Source of the DNA: Saprospiraceae bacterium
Lineage (GTDB): Bacteria; Bacteroidota; Bacteroidia; Chitinophagales; Saprospiraceae
Direction: 5' to 3'
DNA: 9,768 nt
NCBI GenBank assembly: GCA_947441325.1
Contig: CANETR010000039.1
Coordinates: forward strand, 1 to 9,768
Below are positions 1 to 7,003 of this stretch, in pieces; within the stretch, counting starts at the first letter, position 1; every line of letters starts with the position of its first letter. The notes beneath the pieces were generated by a model. The model saw only the letters and a program-made list of their open reading frames with translations, made no database searches and had not been told where the DNA came from. A program made the translations under genes and the position numbers.

Positions 1-272
1 CAATCAAAATGCCAGAGCGCGGAAAAAGAATTCAGCAATTGGAGCAGCTTGCCAAAAGACAACATCAAACTCAGATTTTTATAGAAACACCTTACAGAAA
101 CAATGCTTTCTTATCTGATCTTTTGAAGCATCTTAGTCCCGACATCCTACTCTGTGTTGCAAGCGATTTGACCTTACCCACACAGTTTATTAAAACTAAA
201 ACTGTTTTTGCTTGGAAAAATGACGAACTTCCAAATTTGGATAAAAGACCAACCATATTTTTATATTTATAA
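1..272 (+). CDS. SAM-dependent methyltransferase, tetrapyrrole-methylase fold (RsmI-like paralogue), C-terminal part
   Basis: Only the C-terminal ~90 residues are present. The frame is open to the left edge (codons start at base 3), so the ATG at 9 is internal and not a real start. Visible pieces are the ERGKRI segment, then FIETPYRNN, the equivalent of the F-[YI]-E-[ST]-P-[HY]-R motif of RsmI-type methylases, then LCVASDLT, a WK pair, and a terminal KRPTIFLYL strand. This combination is typical of the second, short (~230-240 aa) RsmI-like protein that most Bacteroidota carry beside genuine RsmI. The family uses S-adenosylmethionine; RsmI 2'-O-methylates C1402 of 16S rRNA, but the target of this paralogue is not known to me. 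It would be cytosolic. The stop is 12 nt before the M28 peptidase gene, so the two could share a transcript. Family assignment is fairly firm; substrate is not. Confidence 0.8.
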   Translation, partial: IKMPERGKRIQQLEQLAKRQHQTQIFIETPYRNNAFLSDLLKHLSPDILLCVASDLTLPTQFIKTKTVFAWKNDELPNLDKRPTIFLYL

Positions 273-284
273 TTAAAATAAACC

Positions 285-1679
285 ATGCGCCTTAATATTT
301 TCTTGTTCATCTTTTTAGTAGCAATTTCGTTTTCAAATACCCTTCAGGCACAAAATGATGAAGATGTTGAAAAAGTAGGGGATATTTTTGATAATGTACT
401 TACAAAAAGTTCAGCTTATAATTGGCTACATTATTTGTGTAAAAATATAGGTCATCGTATTGCAGGCTCTCCTGCAGGTGCTGCAGCTGTAGAATATACC
501 CGTCAGATGCTCGATACTATGGGTTGTGACAAGGTTTGGCTGCAAGCTGTTAAAGTTCCCTATTGGACAAGAGGTAATATTTCTGAATGCCGAATAATCA
601 ATTCACAAATTGCCGGAGATATCAATCTTTCGGCTTGTGCTTTAGGTTATTCAGCTGCTACCGATATAGCAGGCATTTCTGCTGAAGTAATTGAAGTTAA
701 ATCCGTTTCTGAATTAGAAAAAATGGATGCAGCTAAGGTTAAAGGCAAGATTGTATTTTTTAACGCCCCTATGGATCCAACTAAAGTAAGTACCTTTTCA
801 GCCTATGGAGAAGCGGGACATCAACGCACTGCAGGTCCTCGAAAAGCTGCTGAAAAAGGTGCCGTAGGCGCATTAGTACGTTCACTTACATTAAAAGCAG
901 ATGATATTCCACATTCAGGTGTTACTATTTTCGATGAGATTCAACCAATTCCTGCCTTAGGTTTGGGCATTCAAAGTGCTGAACGATTGAGTGCTCTTCT
1001 CAGTAAAGAAAAGCAACTAAAAGTTTATATCCGCCTCGATTGTAAAAAACATAAGGACCAACTTACTTACAATGTAATTGGAGAAATAAAAGGTTCTGAA
1101 TTTCTCGATAAAATAATTCTCGTTGGTGGTCATATCGATTCATGGGACTTAGGAGAAGGCGCACACGATGATGGTGCTGGCTGTGTACAATCGATGGAAG
1201 TCTTACATGCTTTCAAACGTCTTGGTATCAAACCCCGACACACAATACGTTGTGTATTATTTGCCAATGAAGAAAATGGTCTTAAAGGTGGCAGTACCTA
1301 TGCCGATGAAGCTAAAAATAAGGGAGAAATTCATGTAGCTGCCATTGAATCGGACGGGGGAGGACATACGCCACGTGGATTTGGTATGGATGCAGTACCT
1401 GAAATTTTGAAAGACGCTTATGCAAAGACTCAAAAATTTAGAGAAATTCTGGCTCCTTATGGTTTTTATGAATTAGTTACGGGCGGTTCAGGTGCTGATA
1501 TTGGCCCCTTAAAAAATCAGAATGTTGTTTTATTTGGCTATAGACCCGATTCACAACGCTATTTCGATTTTCATCATACAGTAAATGATGTTTTTGAATC
1601 TGTTCACAAAAGAGAACTGGAACTAGGAGCCGCAGGTATAGCATCTTTAATTTATTTGATTGACAAATATGGTTTCTAA
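285..1679 (+). CDS. Secreted M28 family zinc peptidase, carboxypeptidase Q (PGCP)-like
   Basis: A 464-residue exported co-catalytic dizinc exopeptidase. Residues 1-22 form a signal peptide (hydrophobic LFIFLVAISF, cleavage likely after LQA). Residues ~120-250 look like the protease-associated (PA) insert found in PGCP-type members. The catalytic part carries all expected M28 residues: His283 and Asp285 in GGHIDSWD, bridging Asp295 in AHDDGAG, Glu329 (general base) and Glu330 (zinc ligand) in FANEENG, Asp357 in ESDGGG, and the HHT motif at 430-432 providing the last histidine ligand. Length matches the family (about 450-480). The ATG at 285 is chosen because it gives the complete signal peptide; no clear Shine-Dalgarno precedes it. 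Cys17 is absent and there is no lipobox, so it is periplasmic or secreted rather than a lipoprotein. Likely role: removing amino acids from peptides or dipeptides outside the cytoplasm. The exact specificity cannot be read from the sequence. Confidence 0.93.
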   Translation: MRLNIFLFIFLVAISFSNTLQAQNDEDVEKVGDIFDNVLTKSSAYNWLHYLCKNIGHRIAGSPAGAAAVEYTRQMLDTMGCDKVWLQAVKVPYWTRGNISECRIINSQIAGDINLSACALGYSAATDIAGISAEVIEVKSVSELEKMDAAKVKGKIVFFNAPMDPTKVSTFSAYGEAGHQRTAGPRKAAEKGAVGALVRSLTLKADDIPHSGVTIFDEIQPIPALGLGIQSAERLSALLSKEKQLKVYIRLDCKKHKDQLTYNVIGEIKGSEFLDKIILVGGHIDSWDLGEGAHDDGAGCVQSMEVLHAFKRLGIKPRHTIRCVLFANEENGLKGGSTYADEAKNKGEIHVAAIESDGGGHTPRGFGMDAVPEILKDAYAKTQKFREILAPYGFYELVTGGSGADIGPLKNQNVVLFGYRPDSQRYFDFHHTVNDVFESVHKRELELGAAGIASLIYLIDKYGF

Positions 1680-1680
1680 T

Positions 1681-2637
1681 ATGTGGAAATTAGTATTCCT
1701 TTCATTTGCTACTATTTTTCTCTTTTCCTGTATAAAGGAAAAATCAATTGAACTCAATTTTACTGAGATCCAATTGCCTACAGATTTGGATTTAAATGAT
1801 GTTTATGTTGAAAACGACAGTATCATATGGGTGGCTGCCGGAAAAAGATTCGGAAGGGGAGCTGTTTTTTACAGTCCAGATTTTGGCTCCACATGGAATA
1901 AGGTATTGGATTATGATCATGAAATCAAATCACTACGTATAAAAAATAACAGGGTTTACGCCATATCAATTGGTAATACCCTACAATGGACCGATGATAA
2001 TGGACAAAATTGGTCGTCACTTATCATGCCGGGTTGGGATTTTTTCTCAGCTGCCGATTTTTTTAGTGACCAAACTGGTTTACTGGTTGGCGGTGAAAAT
2101 TTTGGTAAGGGCATTGTGAATAAAGTTGTGACTGGTACAAATACTTCCATCGTCGATGCAGACACCCTTCAGCATGAATTGACAGACATTCAAATCCTGA
2201 ATGATTCTACAATAATTGCAGTGGGTTATGGAGTAATATTAAGGTCGAACAATAGAGGTCAAAATTGGATACCTGATAATAGTAGGGGTGATTTTTTTAA
2301 AGCTGTTTCTTTCTCCGATTCTTTATATGGATTCGTAATTGGAGATTATGGTTCAATGTATAATACTACTGATGCAGGCTTGACCTGGAATAAAATTAAA
2401 GGAAGTAATACTTTTTTCAATAATAACAATCGTTTCACAGACATTAGTTTTATTAACAAAGATTATGGTGCTGTATGTGGTAAAAAGGGTCTTTTCTGGA
2501 TTAGTGAAAACGGCGCAGAAACTTGGAAACCAGTAACAAACCTTCCAGAAAGCGATTTTAATAAGGTATTTATTACTCAAAATTACCTATTACTGGCATC
2601 AGAAGCTGCTAAGCTTTTTATTGTTAATAAACCATAA
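1681..2637 (+). CDS. Ycf48/BNR-like beta-propeller lipoprotein
   Basis: A 318-residue protein (from ATG 1681) with a lipoprotein signal: a short hydrophobic stretch ending in LFSC, lipidated Cys17, followed by IKEK. The rest is built of beta-propeller blades marked by five Asp-box (S/T-x-D/N-x-G-x-x-W type) motifs: SPDFGSTW (65-72), TDDNGQNW (104-111), SNNRGQNW (189-196), TTDAGLTW (229-236) and SENGAETW (275-282). This is the signature of the Ycf48/sialidase-BNR repeat group. Ycf48 itself helps assemble photosystem II, but Bacteroidota homologues have no such context and their role is unknown; sialidase activity should not be assumed because no catalytic set is visible. Start: the frame is open from a TTG at 1660. 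An ATG at 1669 overlaps the M28 stop, and the ATG at 1681 lies 1 nt after it. I prefer 1681, but 1669 also gives a workable signal peptide. Coupled translation with the M28 gene is likely. Confidence 0.85.
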   Translation: MWKLVFLSFATIFLFSCIKEKSIELNFTEIQLPTDLDLNDVYVENDSIIWVAAGKRFGRGAVFYSPDFGSTWNKVLDYDHEIKSLRIKNNRVYAISIGNTLQWTDDNGQNWSSLIMPGWDFFSAADFFSDQTGLLVGGENFGKGIVNKVVTGTNTSIVDADTLQHELTDIQILNDSTIIAVGYGVILRSNNRGQNWIPDNSRGDFFKAVSFSDSLYGFVIGDYGSMYNTTDAGLTWNKIKGSNTFFNNNNRFTDISFINKDYGAVCGKKGLFWISENGAETWKPVTNLPESDFNKVFITQNYLLLASEAAKLFIVNKP

Positions 2638-2642
2638 TAAAG

Positions 2643-2660
2643 ATCATTTTAAAAAATGAT
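2643..2660 (+). repeat. AT-rich inverted repeat after the Ycf48-like gene
   Basis: ATCATTTT at 2643-2650 is perfectly complementary to AAAATGAT at 2653-2660, giving a 7-8 bp stem just after the stop codon of the Ycf48-like gene. The stem has only one G-C pair near each base and no T-run follows, so it would be a poor intrinsic terminator. It could slow RNA decay or terminate weakly, or be a by-product of base composition. Confidence 0.3.
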
Positions 2661-2691
2661 ATTGCTTATATCTATCATAATTTAATCTCTT

Positions 2692-2699
2692 CATTTTTG
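2692..2699 (+). promoter_or_regulatory. Possible Bacteroidota -7 promoter element, nearly touching the DUF3078 gene start
   Basis: CATTTTTG matches the Bacteroidota -7 consensus TAnnTTTG at five of six fixed positions and ends one base before the ATG at 2701. If real, the transcript would begin at or just inside the start codon, that is leaderless or using a later start. No -33 TTTG/TTG lies at the expected distance. Such matches are frequent by chance in DNA this AT-rich, so the call is weak. Confidence 0.2.
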
Positions 2700-2700
2700 T

Positions 2701-3801
2701 ATGACAGTAAGTAGTTTACTGTTCAAAATTACAATTAGGAATTTGAGATATTTATTTTGTCTAATTTTTATGATGAGCTTTGCTAGTTATTCAAATGCTC
2801 AATCTGATTCACTTAAAATAAATGATAATTGGAAATTTAATGCCTCAGTTGGATTAGATTTTGCACAAATGTTGCTCATAAATCCAAAATTAGGTGCTGG
2901 TGAGAATAAAATAGCTTTTGGTGCAAATTCTATATTAGGAGCCTTGTATAAAAATGAAAGATTCACATGGAAAAGCACTTTAAACATCAATTTCGCTGTT
3001 CAAAAACTTGGTAGAGGAAATAAACCCTTTCAAAAAACATTTGATGAAATCCGATTAACATCCCTGTTTAATTATCTAATTAAAAAAGATAGTAAACTTG
3101 GTTATGCTTTAGATATTTCCTTTTTAACACAAACTACACCTACTTTCGAAGGTAATTTTCTTTCTTATAATAATACGCCAATTACTCATTCGCTATCAAA
3201 GTTTTTATCACCAGCCACCCTTGTTGTTTCTCCTGGACTTAGTTACAAGCCCAACGATAATTTTACGCTCTTATTATCACCGGCATCTTACAAAACTATT
3301 TTTGTAACAGATGATTCAATTGCAAGATTATCTAATGCCGATAAAACTCAAAGCCTACATGGTACACCATTTGGAGGGACCGATAGAGCTGCATTTATTA
3401 ATAAATGGCATGTGAAACCCTCTGGATTTACAAGTGATGGCATACTTTATTCAAAAAACAGTCTTCAGTTTGGGGCAACGCTTAAACTTCTTTATCAGCA
3501 AAAGTTTCTTAAAGATTCAAAAGGGAAAGAAAGAATAGCCTTATTGAGTTCTCTTACACTTTTTTCTGATTACTTAAATAAACCTCAATTTATAGATCTT
3601 GAATTCTTGGTTAATACAGATTTTTATATTTACAAAGGACTTTCTATCTCAATAGCTGCTTCAGTATTTTACGATTACGATGTTTTGATACAAAAAAACA
3701 ATGACAATGATATAAATACAGGTATAAATGGCTACGAATCAACTGGTCGCGGAATTTCTTTTATACAGTCGCTGCTCATAAAGTATAATTTTCTATTTTA
3801 G
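2701..3801 (+). CDS. DUF3078-type probable outer-membrane protein
   Basis: A 366-residue exported protein. An n-region with Lys/Arg (KITIRNLR) precedes a hydrophobic segment (about 17-30), with likely cleavage after SNA before Gln34. Thereafter it shows the DUF3078 pattern known in Bacteroidota: NWKFNASVGLDFAQ, a GAGENK turn (65-70), alternating beta-strand sequence such as FTWKSTLNINFAVQKLG, YKPNDNFTLLLSP (182-194), then GATLKLLYQQ and LFSDYLNKPQFIDLEF. The chain ends in Phe (IKYNFLF), as outer-membrane beta-barrels often do. Function is unknown; the family is probably an outer-membrane barrel. The segment ~202-256 between the SPASYKT strand and the GATLKLLYQQ strand (IARLSNADKT to FTSDGILYSK) seems longer than I would expect and may be an extracellular loop. 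The start at 2701 is taken because later ATGs (2770, 2773) would remove the charged n-region of the signal peptide. It stands alone between gaps of 63 and 85 nt. Confidence 0.82.
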   Translation: MTVSSLLFKITIRNLRYLFCLIFMMSFASYSNAQSDSLKINDNWKFNASVGLDFAQMLLINPKLGAGENKIAFGANSILGALYKNERFTWKSTLNINFAVQKLGRGNKPFQKTFDEIRLTSLFNYLIKKDSKLGYALDISFLTQTTPTFEGNFLSYNNTPITHSLSKFLSPATLVVSPGLSYKPNDNFTLLLSPASYKTIFVTDDSIARLSNADKTQSLHGTPFGGTDRAAFINKWHVKPSGFTSDGILYSKNSLQFGATLKLLYQQKFLKDSKGKERIALLSSLTLFSDYLNKPQFIDLEFLVNTDFYIYKGLSISIAASVFYDYDVLIQKNNDNDINTGINGYESTGRGISFIQSLLIKYNFLF

Positions 3802-3825
3802 ATTTGAAAAAATTATGTAAATAAA

Positions 3826-3852
3826 GTTAATATTGAATTAATTTCTATTAAC
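3826..3852. promoter_or_regulatory. 7-bp dyad in front of the phosphonate cassette (candidate operator)
   Basis: GTTAATA (3826-3832) and its exact reverse complement TATTAAC (3846-3852) are separated by 13 nt, a geometry that would suit a dimeric DNA-binding protein. The dyad ends 34 nt before the permease start and about 21 nt before the -7-like element, where a -33 element or regulator site would sit. No T-run follows, so it is not a terminator of the DUF3078 gene. The arms are AT-rich, so a chance match is possible. Confidence 0.3.
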
Positions 3853-3873
3853 AGAGAGTACACAATTATCCCT

Positions 3874-3881
3874 TTACTTTG
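3874..3881 (+). promoter_or_regulatory. Possible -7 promoter element of the phosphonate cassette
   Basis: TTACTTTG agrees with the Bacteroidota -7 consensus TAnnTTTG at five of six fixed positions and ends 5 nt before the permease ATG. The predicted transcription start (about 4 nt after the element) would leave a leader of only about 2 nt, and no Shine-Dalgarno is present. Very short leaders behind TTTG-type elements are common in this phylum. I find no convincing -33 TTG at the usual ~19-21 nt spacing. Confidence 0.35.
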
Positions 3882-3886
3882 TAAAT

Positions 3887-5140
3887 ATGAATAGGGATAA
3901 TATAATCAATATCTTATGGGCAATGATTGCAAGTTTTGCAACCTATTCTTGTATGTATGCTTTCCGTAAGCCGCTAACTGCAGCTACTTTTGATGATTAC
4001 TTATTATTTGGAATTAATTATAAAGTATTAATTATTATAACCCAGGTAATAGGGTATTTGAGTGCTAAATTTATTGGAATAAAAGTAATTTCTGAATTAA
4101 AACATAAAAATAGAGCGCTTTCTATTTTGATTCTAATTGCTATATCAAATATTGCGCTTTTACTGTTTGCAATAACACCTTTTCCTTATAATTTTCTTTG
4201 GATATTTTTTAATGGACTTCCCTTGGGTTTTATATGGGGCATTGTTTTTTCATATATAGAAGGTAGAAAAGTAACAGATATTCTTGCTACATTTTTAAGT
4301 ATAAGCTTTATTGTAAGCTCTGGTTTTGTAAAATCTATGGGACGTTATTTTATAGAAAGTTGGAAAATAACAGAATTTTGGATGCCTTTTGTTGTTGGAA
4401 CTATTTTCTTACCACTTATAATCTTGTGTGTTTGGATGCTTGAAAAAATACCAAAACCCACTGAAGAAGATATAGTATCAAGATCACCCAGAATTAGTCT
4501 TAATGCAGAAAAAAGAAAGTCACTATTTATTTCATATGCTCCAGGTCTCATAGCAATACTCATGGCTAACATGTTATTGACAGTATGTAGAGACATTAAA
4601 GACAACTTTCTGGTAGAAATATTTAAGTCTATTGGGTTATCTACAAACATATCGATTTATACTCAGACTGAAACTATCGTAGGCATAACTGTTCTTTTGT
4701 TACTATCAATGCTTGTTTTTGTTCAAAAAAACAAAAAAGCATTTTTTATAATTCATCTGATCATGTTATTAGGTATTTCTTTAATGTTTATTTCTGCCTT
4801 ATTTATTCAATATAAAATAGCAGATACATTCACATTAGTTATTTTACATGGCATTGGATTGTACTCTGCTTATATCGTTTTTCAAAGCTTATATTTTGAG
4901 CGCTTTATTGCAACTTTTAAAATTGCAGGCAATGTTGGTTTCTTAATTTATTTATCAGATTTTGTAGGTTATTTGGCAAGCTGTTTTATTTTGATTCTCA
5001 AAGAATTTTCTGGTTTTTCAACCAACTGGGCACAGTTTTTTATTCTTTTAAGTTATATTGTATCTGCATTTGGTATTATTGCTGTTTTATTAGCAATGTT
5101 TTATTTTAATAAAAAATCTTCCGTATCAACTCATTTATGA
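3887..5140 (+). CDS. DUF5690 family MFS-like membrane permease, candidate aminophosphonate importer
   Basis: A 417-residue polytopic inner-membrane protein. I count about 12 hydrophobic helices (roughly 7-24, 46-66, 77-97, 104-124, 132-150, 163-184, 215-233, 262-279, 286-308, 314-333, 347-371, 383-408), with a charged loop near 185-212 between the halves, as in major-facilitator transporters. Family marks of DUF5690 are MYAFRKPLTAATF (23-35), KFIGIKVISE (61-70) and CRDIKDNF (234-241); the polar residues in the last two lie at helix ends and could contact an anionic substrate. No transport substrate is established for the family to my knowledge. The next gene overlaps the stop by 4 nt (ATGA) and encodes a flavoenzyme of the aminophosphonate-associated type, followed by a phosphonatase-like HAD, so import of an aminophosphonate is the natural inference. 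Base composition is very AT-rich (sampled lines ~22-32% GC), partly from the Phe/Ile/Leu-rich helices. Confidence 0.85.
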   Translation: MNRDNIINILWAMIASFATYSCMYAFRKPLTAATFDDYLLFGINYKVLIIITQVIGYLSAKFIGIKVISELKHKNRALSILILIAISNIALLLFAITPFPYNFLWIFFNGLPLGFIWGIVFSYIEGRKVTDILATFLSISFIVSSGFVKSMGRYFIESWKITEFWMPFVVGTIFLPLIILCVWMLEKIPKPTEEDIVSRSPRISLNAEKRKSLFISYAPGLIAILMANMLLTVCRDIKDNFLVEIFKSIGLSTNISIYTQTETIVGITVLLLLSMLVFVQKNKKAFFIIHLIMLLGISLMFISALFIQYKIADTFTLVILHGIGLYSAYIVFQSLYFERFIATFKIAGNVGFLIYLSDFVGYLASCFILILKEFSGFSTNWAQFFILLSYIVSAFGIIAVLLAMFYFNKKSSVSTHL

Positions 5141-6297
5141 AAGATGTAAAATATGATTTAGCCATAATAGGTGCTGGTATATTAGGTATTTCTCATGCGC
5201 TTCATGCCTTAAATAAAGGCTTAAAAGTTGCACTTTTCGAAAGACATCAAAAGGCACAATCATCTACTGTTCGAAATTTTGGACAGGTTGTACCTTCAGG
5301 AATGAATACCAAATGGCAATTATATGGAAGGAAGAGTTTAGAAATTTATAAAAATATTCAATTTAAATTAGATATTGGTGTTAAACAAAATGGTAGTATT
5401 TATATAGCTTCCAATGAGGAAGAAATTCAACTAATTGAAGAACTTCAGGCCATTAATAAAGTGAATGATTATAATTCTGTCTTACTCACAAAGGAAGCTT
5501 GTATTGAGAAATATCCTAATTTGAATCATGATTACTGTAAAGCGGGGCTATTTTTTCCTGATGAATTATCTGTAGATCCTACTATTATGATTCATAGAGT
5601 GCTCGAATATTTAAAATTGAATCAAAATTTTAGTTTTTTTCCAAATACACTCATTAAAGAAATTGATAGCACTTCAGATTCATGTCTAATAATTGACAGT
5701 TTAAATAATAGTTATAAAGCTTCAATTAGTATCGTATGCTCAGGCGCAGAATTTGAACAGTTATATTTTAAAGAATTTTACGAAAGTGACATTGAACTGG
5801 TAAAACTCCAAATGTTACGTTTAAAACCCCAAAGCGAAATTAAAATACCCGGAAATATTCTTACAGGTCTTACAATCAAGCGTTACGAAAGTTTTTATGA
5901 TTGTCCTTCATTTAGAACAATAAAAGATAAAGAAGAAAAAAATAGCTTCTGGAAACAATGGGGAGTTCATATACTTTTCAAACAGGAGTCAGATGGCAGT
6001 ATTATTTTAGGAGATTCTCACGAATATGCAGATGTTAATCAAAAAGATGGGATAGATTTCTACCTAAGGGATTCAATAAGTGAATACTTTTTACAAGAAG
6101 CCAAAAAAATTATGCACCTTGAACATTGGAATATTGACAATCAATGGTTAGGTGTTTATTCGCAATGTAAAGAAAATGATATTTACTATAAAATCATTGA
6201 CAACAAAGTTCACATAATTACGGGAATAGGGGGAAAAGGAATGACTGCTAGTCCTGGTTATGCTTTTGAAAATATCAATAAAATATTTGCTTCTTAA
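5137..6297 (+). CDS. TIGR03364-type FAD-dependent oxidoreductase (DAO/glycine-oxidase fold), predicted aminophosphonate oxidase
   Basis: A 386-residue cytosolic flavoenzyme. The N-terminal Rossmann motif GAGILG (12-17) with Glu35 ending the second strand (LFER) binds FAD. STVRNFGQVVPSG (43-55) is the hallmark of the TIGR03364 clade within the DAO (pfam01266) superfamily. GIGGKGMT (363-370) is the C-terminal FAD-contacting loop. Length is normal. TIGR03364 members are known to sit beside phosphonatase-like HAD genes, and recurrent FAD oxidoreductases from phosphonate clusters (published as PbfC and PbfD) have been shown to oxidise N-methyl-AEP, and some also AEP, to phosphonoacetaldehyde. That reaction replaces the PhnW transaminase. 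The gene order here repeats that context. The ATG at 5137 overlaps the permease stop, which strongly suggests translational coupling; no separate promoter is visible. Activity on AEP versus N-methylated or hydroxylated relatives cannot be decided from sequence. No signal peptide is present. Confidence 0.88.
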   Translation: MKDVKYDLAIIGAGILGISHALHALNKGLKVALFERHQKAQSSTVRNFGQVVPSGMNTKWQLYGRKSLEIYKNIQFKLDIGVKQNGSIYIASNEEEIQLIEELQAINKVNDYNSVLLTKEACIEKYPNLNHDYCKAGLFFPDELSVDPTIMIHRVLEYLKLNQNFSFFPNTLIKEIDSTSDSCLIIDSLNNSYKASISIVCSGAEFEQLYFKEFYESDIELVKLQMLRLKPQSEIKIPGNILTGLTIKRYESFYDCPSFRTIKDKEEKNSFWKQWGVHILFKQESDGSIILGDSHEYADVNQKDGIDFYLRDSISEYFLQEAKKIMHLEHWNIDNQWLGVYSQCKENDIYYKIIDNKVHIITGIGGKGMTASPGYAFENINKIFAS

Positions 6298-6307
6298 ATT
6301 AGAACTT

Positions 6308-6973
6308 ATGAATATTAAAATGGTCGTCCTCGATATGGCAGGTACAACTGTTGATGAAGACAATGTTGTATATAAAACCTTGCATAAATCAATTAAAATT
6401 TCAGGTTTCGATATCAGTTATCAATTTGTATTAGATCACGGTGCTGGAAAAGAAAAATTGCAGGCACTAAAAGATATTATGAATCAGGCTAATATACATT
6501 CCTATCCACTAAATGAAATCTACAGTTTGTTTTTAAAACTACTCAATAGGGAATATAATAATCTTGAATTTAAAGCACAACCTTATGCCCTTGAATTGTT
6601 TCAACATCTAAAAGATAAGAATATTAAAGTTATTTTAAATACAGGTTATAATCAAGAAACTGCAAATAAAATATTAGAAAAGTTAAATTGGACTATCGGT
6701 AATGAAATTGATGCGCTTATTACCGCCTCTCAGGTAACAAATGCAAGACCAGCCCCTGATATGATATTCTTAGCAAGAGACATGTTTTCAATAAAAAATG
6801 CTAATGAGATTGCAAAAGTAGGCGATAGTATAATTGATATACAGGAAGGAAAAAATGCAGGTTGCGCATTAAACATTGGAGTTCTAACGGGTGCACATAA
6901 TAAGGATCAGTTGTCAACTGCTTCACCCGATTTAATTATTCATAGTCTTTCAGAACTATTTAATATTTTCTAG
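6308..6973 (+). CDS. Phosphonatase-like HAD hydrolase (TIGR03351 type, PhnX relative)
   Basis: A 221-residue cytosolic HAD-superfamily enzyme. Motif I is DMAGTTVD with nucleophile Asp9; Ala11 replaces the usual second Asp, as in phosphonoacetaldehyde hydrolase (PhnX). Motif II is NTGY (111-114). Motif III has Arg147 (ARPAPD) where most HADs have Lys, again PhnX-like. Motif IV is VGDSIIDIQEG with Asp173 and Asp177 for Mg2+. In the cap, HGAGK (44-48) places Lys48 opposite the PhnX Schiff-base Lys53, and Tyr114 matches Tyr128. The positions of PhnX Met49 and His56 are His44 and Leu51 here. RPAPDMI rather than RPYPWM places it in the phosphonatase-like clade, not true PhnX. Predicted role: cleaving the C-P bond of phosphonoacetaldehyde or a close analogue made by the upstream oxidase, releasing phosphate. 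The frame is open from 6260 inside the oxidase gene, but the ATG at 6308, 10 nt after its stop, gives the normal HAD N-terminus. Confidence 0.88.
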   Translation: MNIKMVVLDMAGTTVDEDNVVYKTLHKSIKISGFDISYQFVLDHGAGKEKLQALKDIMNQANIHSYPLNEIYSLFLKLLNREYNNLEFKAQPYALELFQHLKDKNIKVILNTGYNQETANKILEKLNWTIGNEIDALITASQVTNARPAPDMIFLARDMFSIKNANEIAKVGDSIIDIQEGKNAGCALNIGVLTGAHNKDQLSTASPDLIIHSLSELFNIF

Positions 6974-7003
6974 ATATAACAAAATTACACTTTTCTTCCC
7001 TTT

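Noticed and set aside
92..310. Minus-strand open frame of 72 codons opposite the methyltransferase end
   Set aside because: It overlaps two supported genes on the other strand and shows no protein family features.
1681..2637. Sialidase function for the Asp-box protein
   Set aside because: Asp-boxes alone only mark propeller blades; the catalytic Arg triad and nucleophilic Tyr/Glu arrangement of sialidases is not recognisable.
4345..4650. Minus-strand open frame of 101 codons inside the permease gene
   Set aside because: It lies wholly opposite a well-supported membrane-protein gene, has no recognisable domain, and its composition is what the complement of the permease codons would give.
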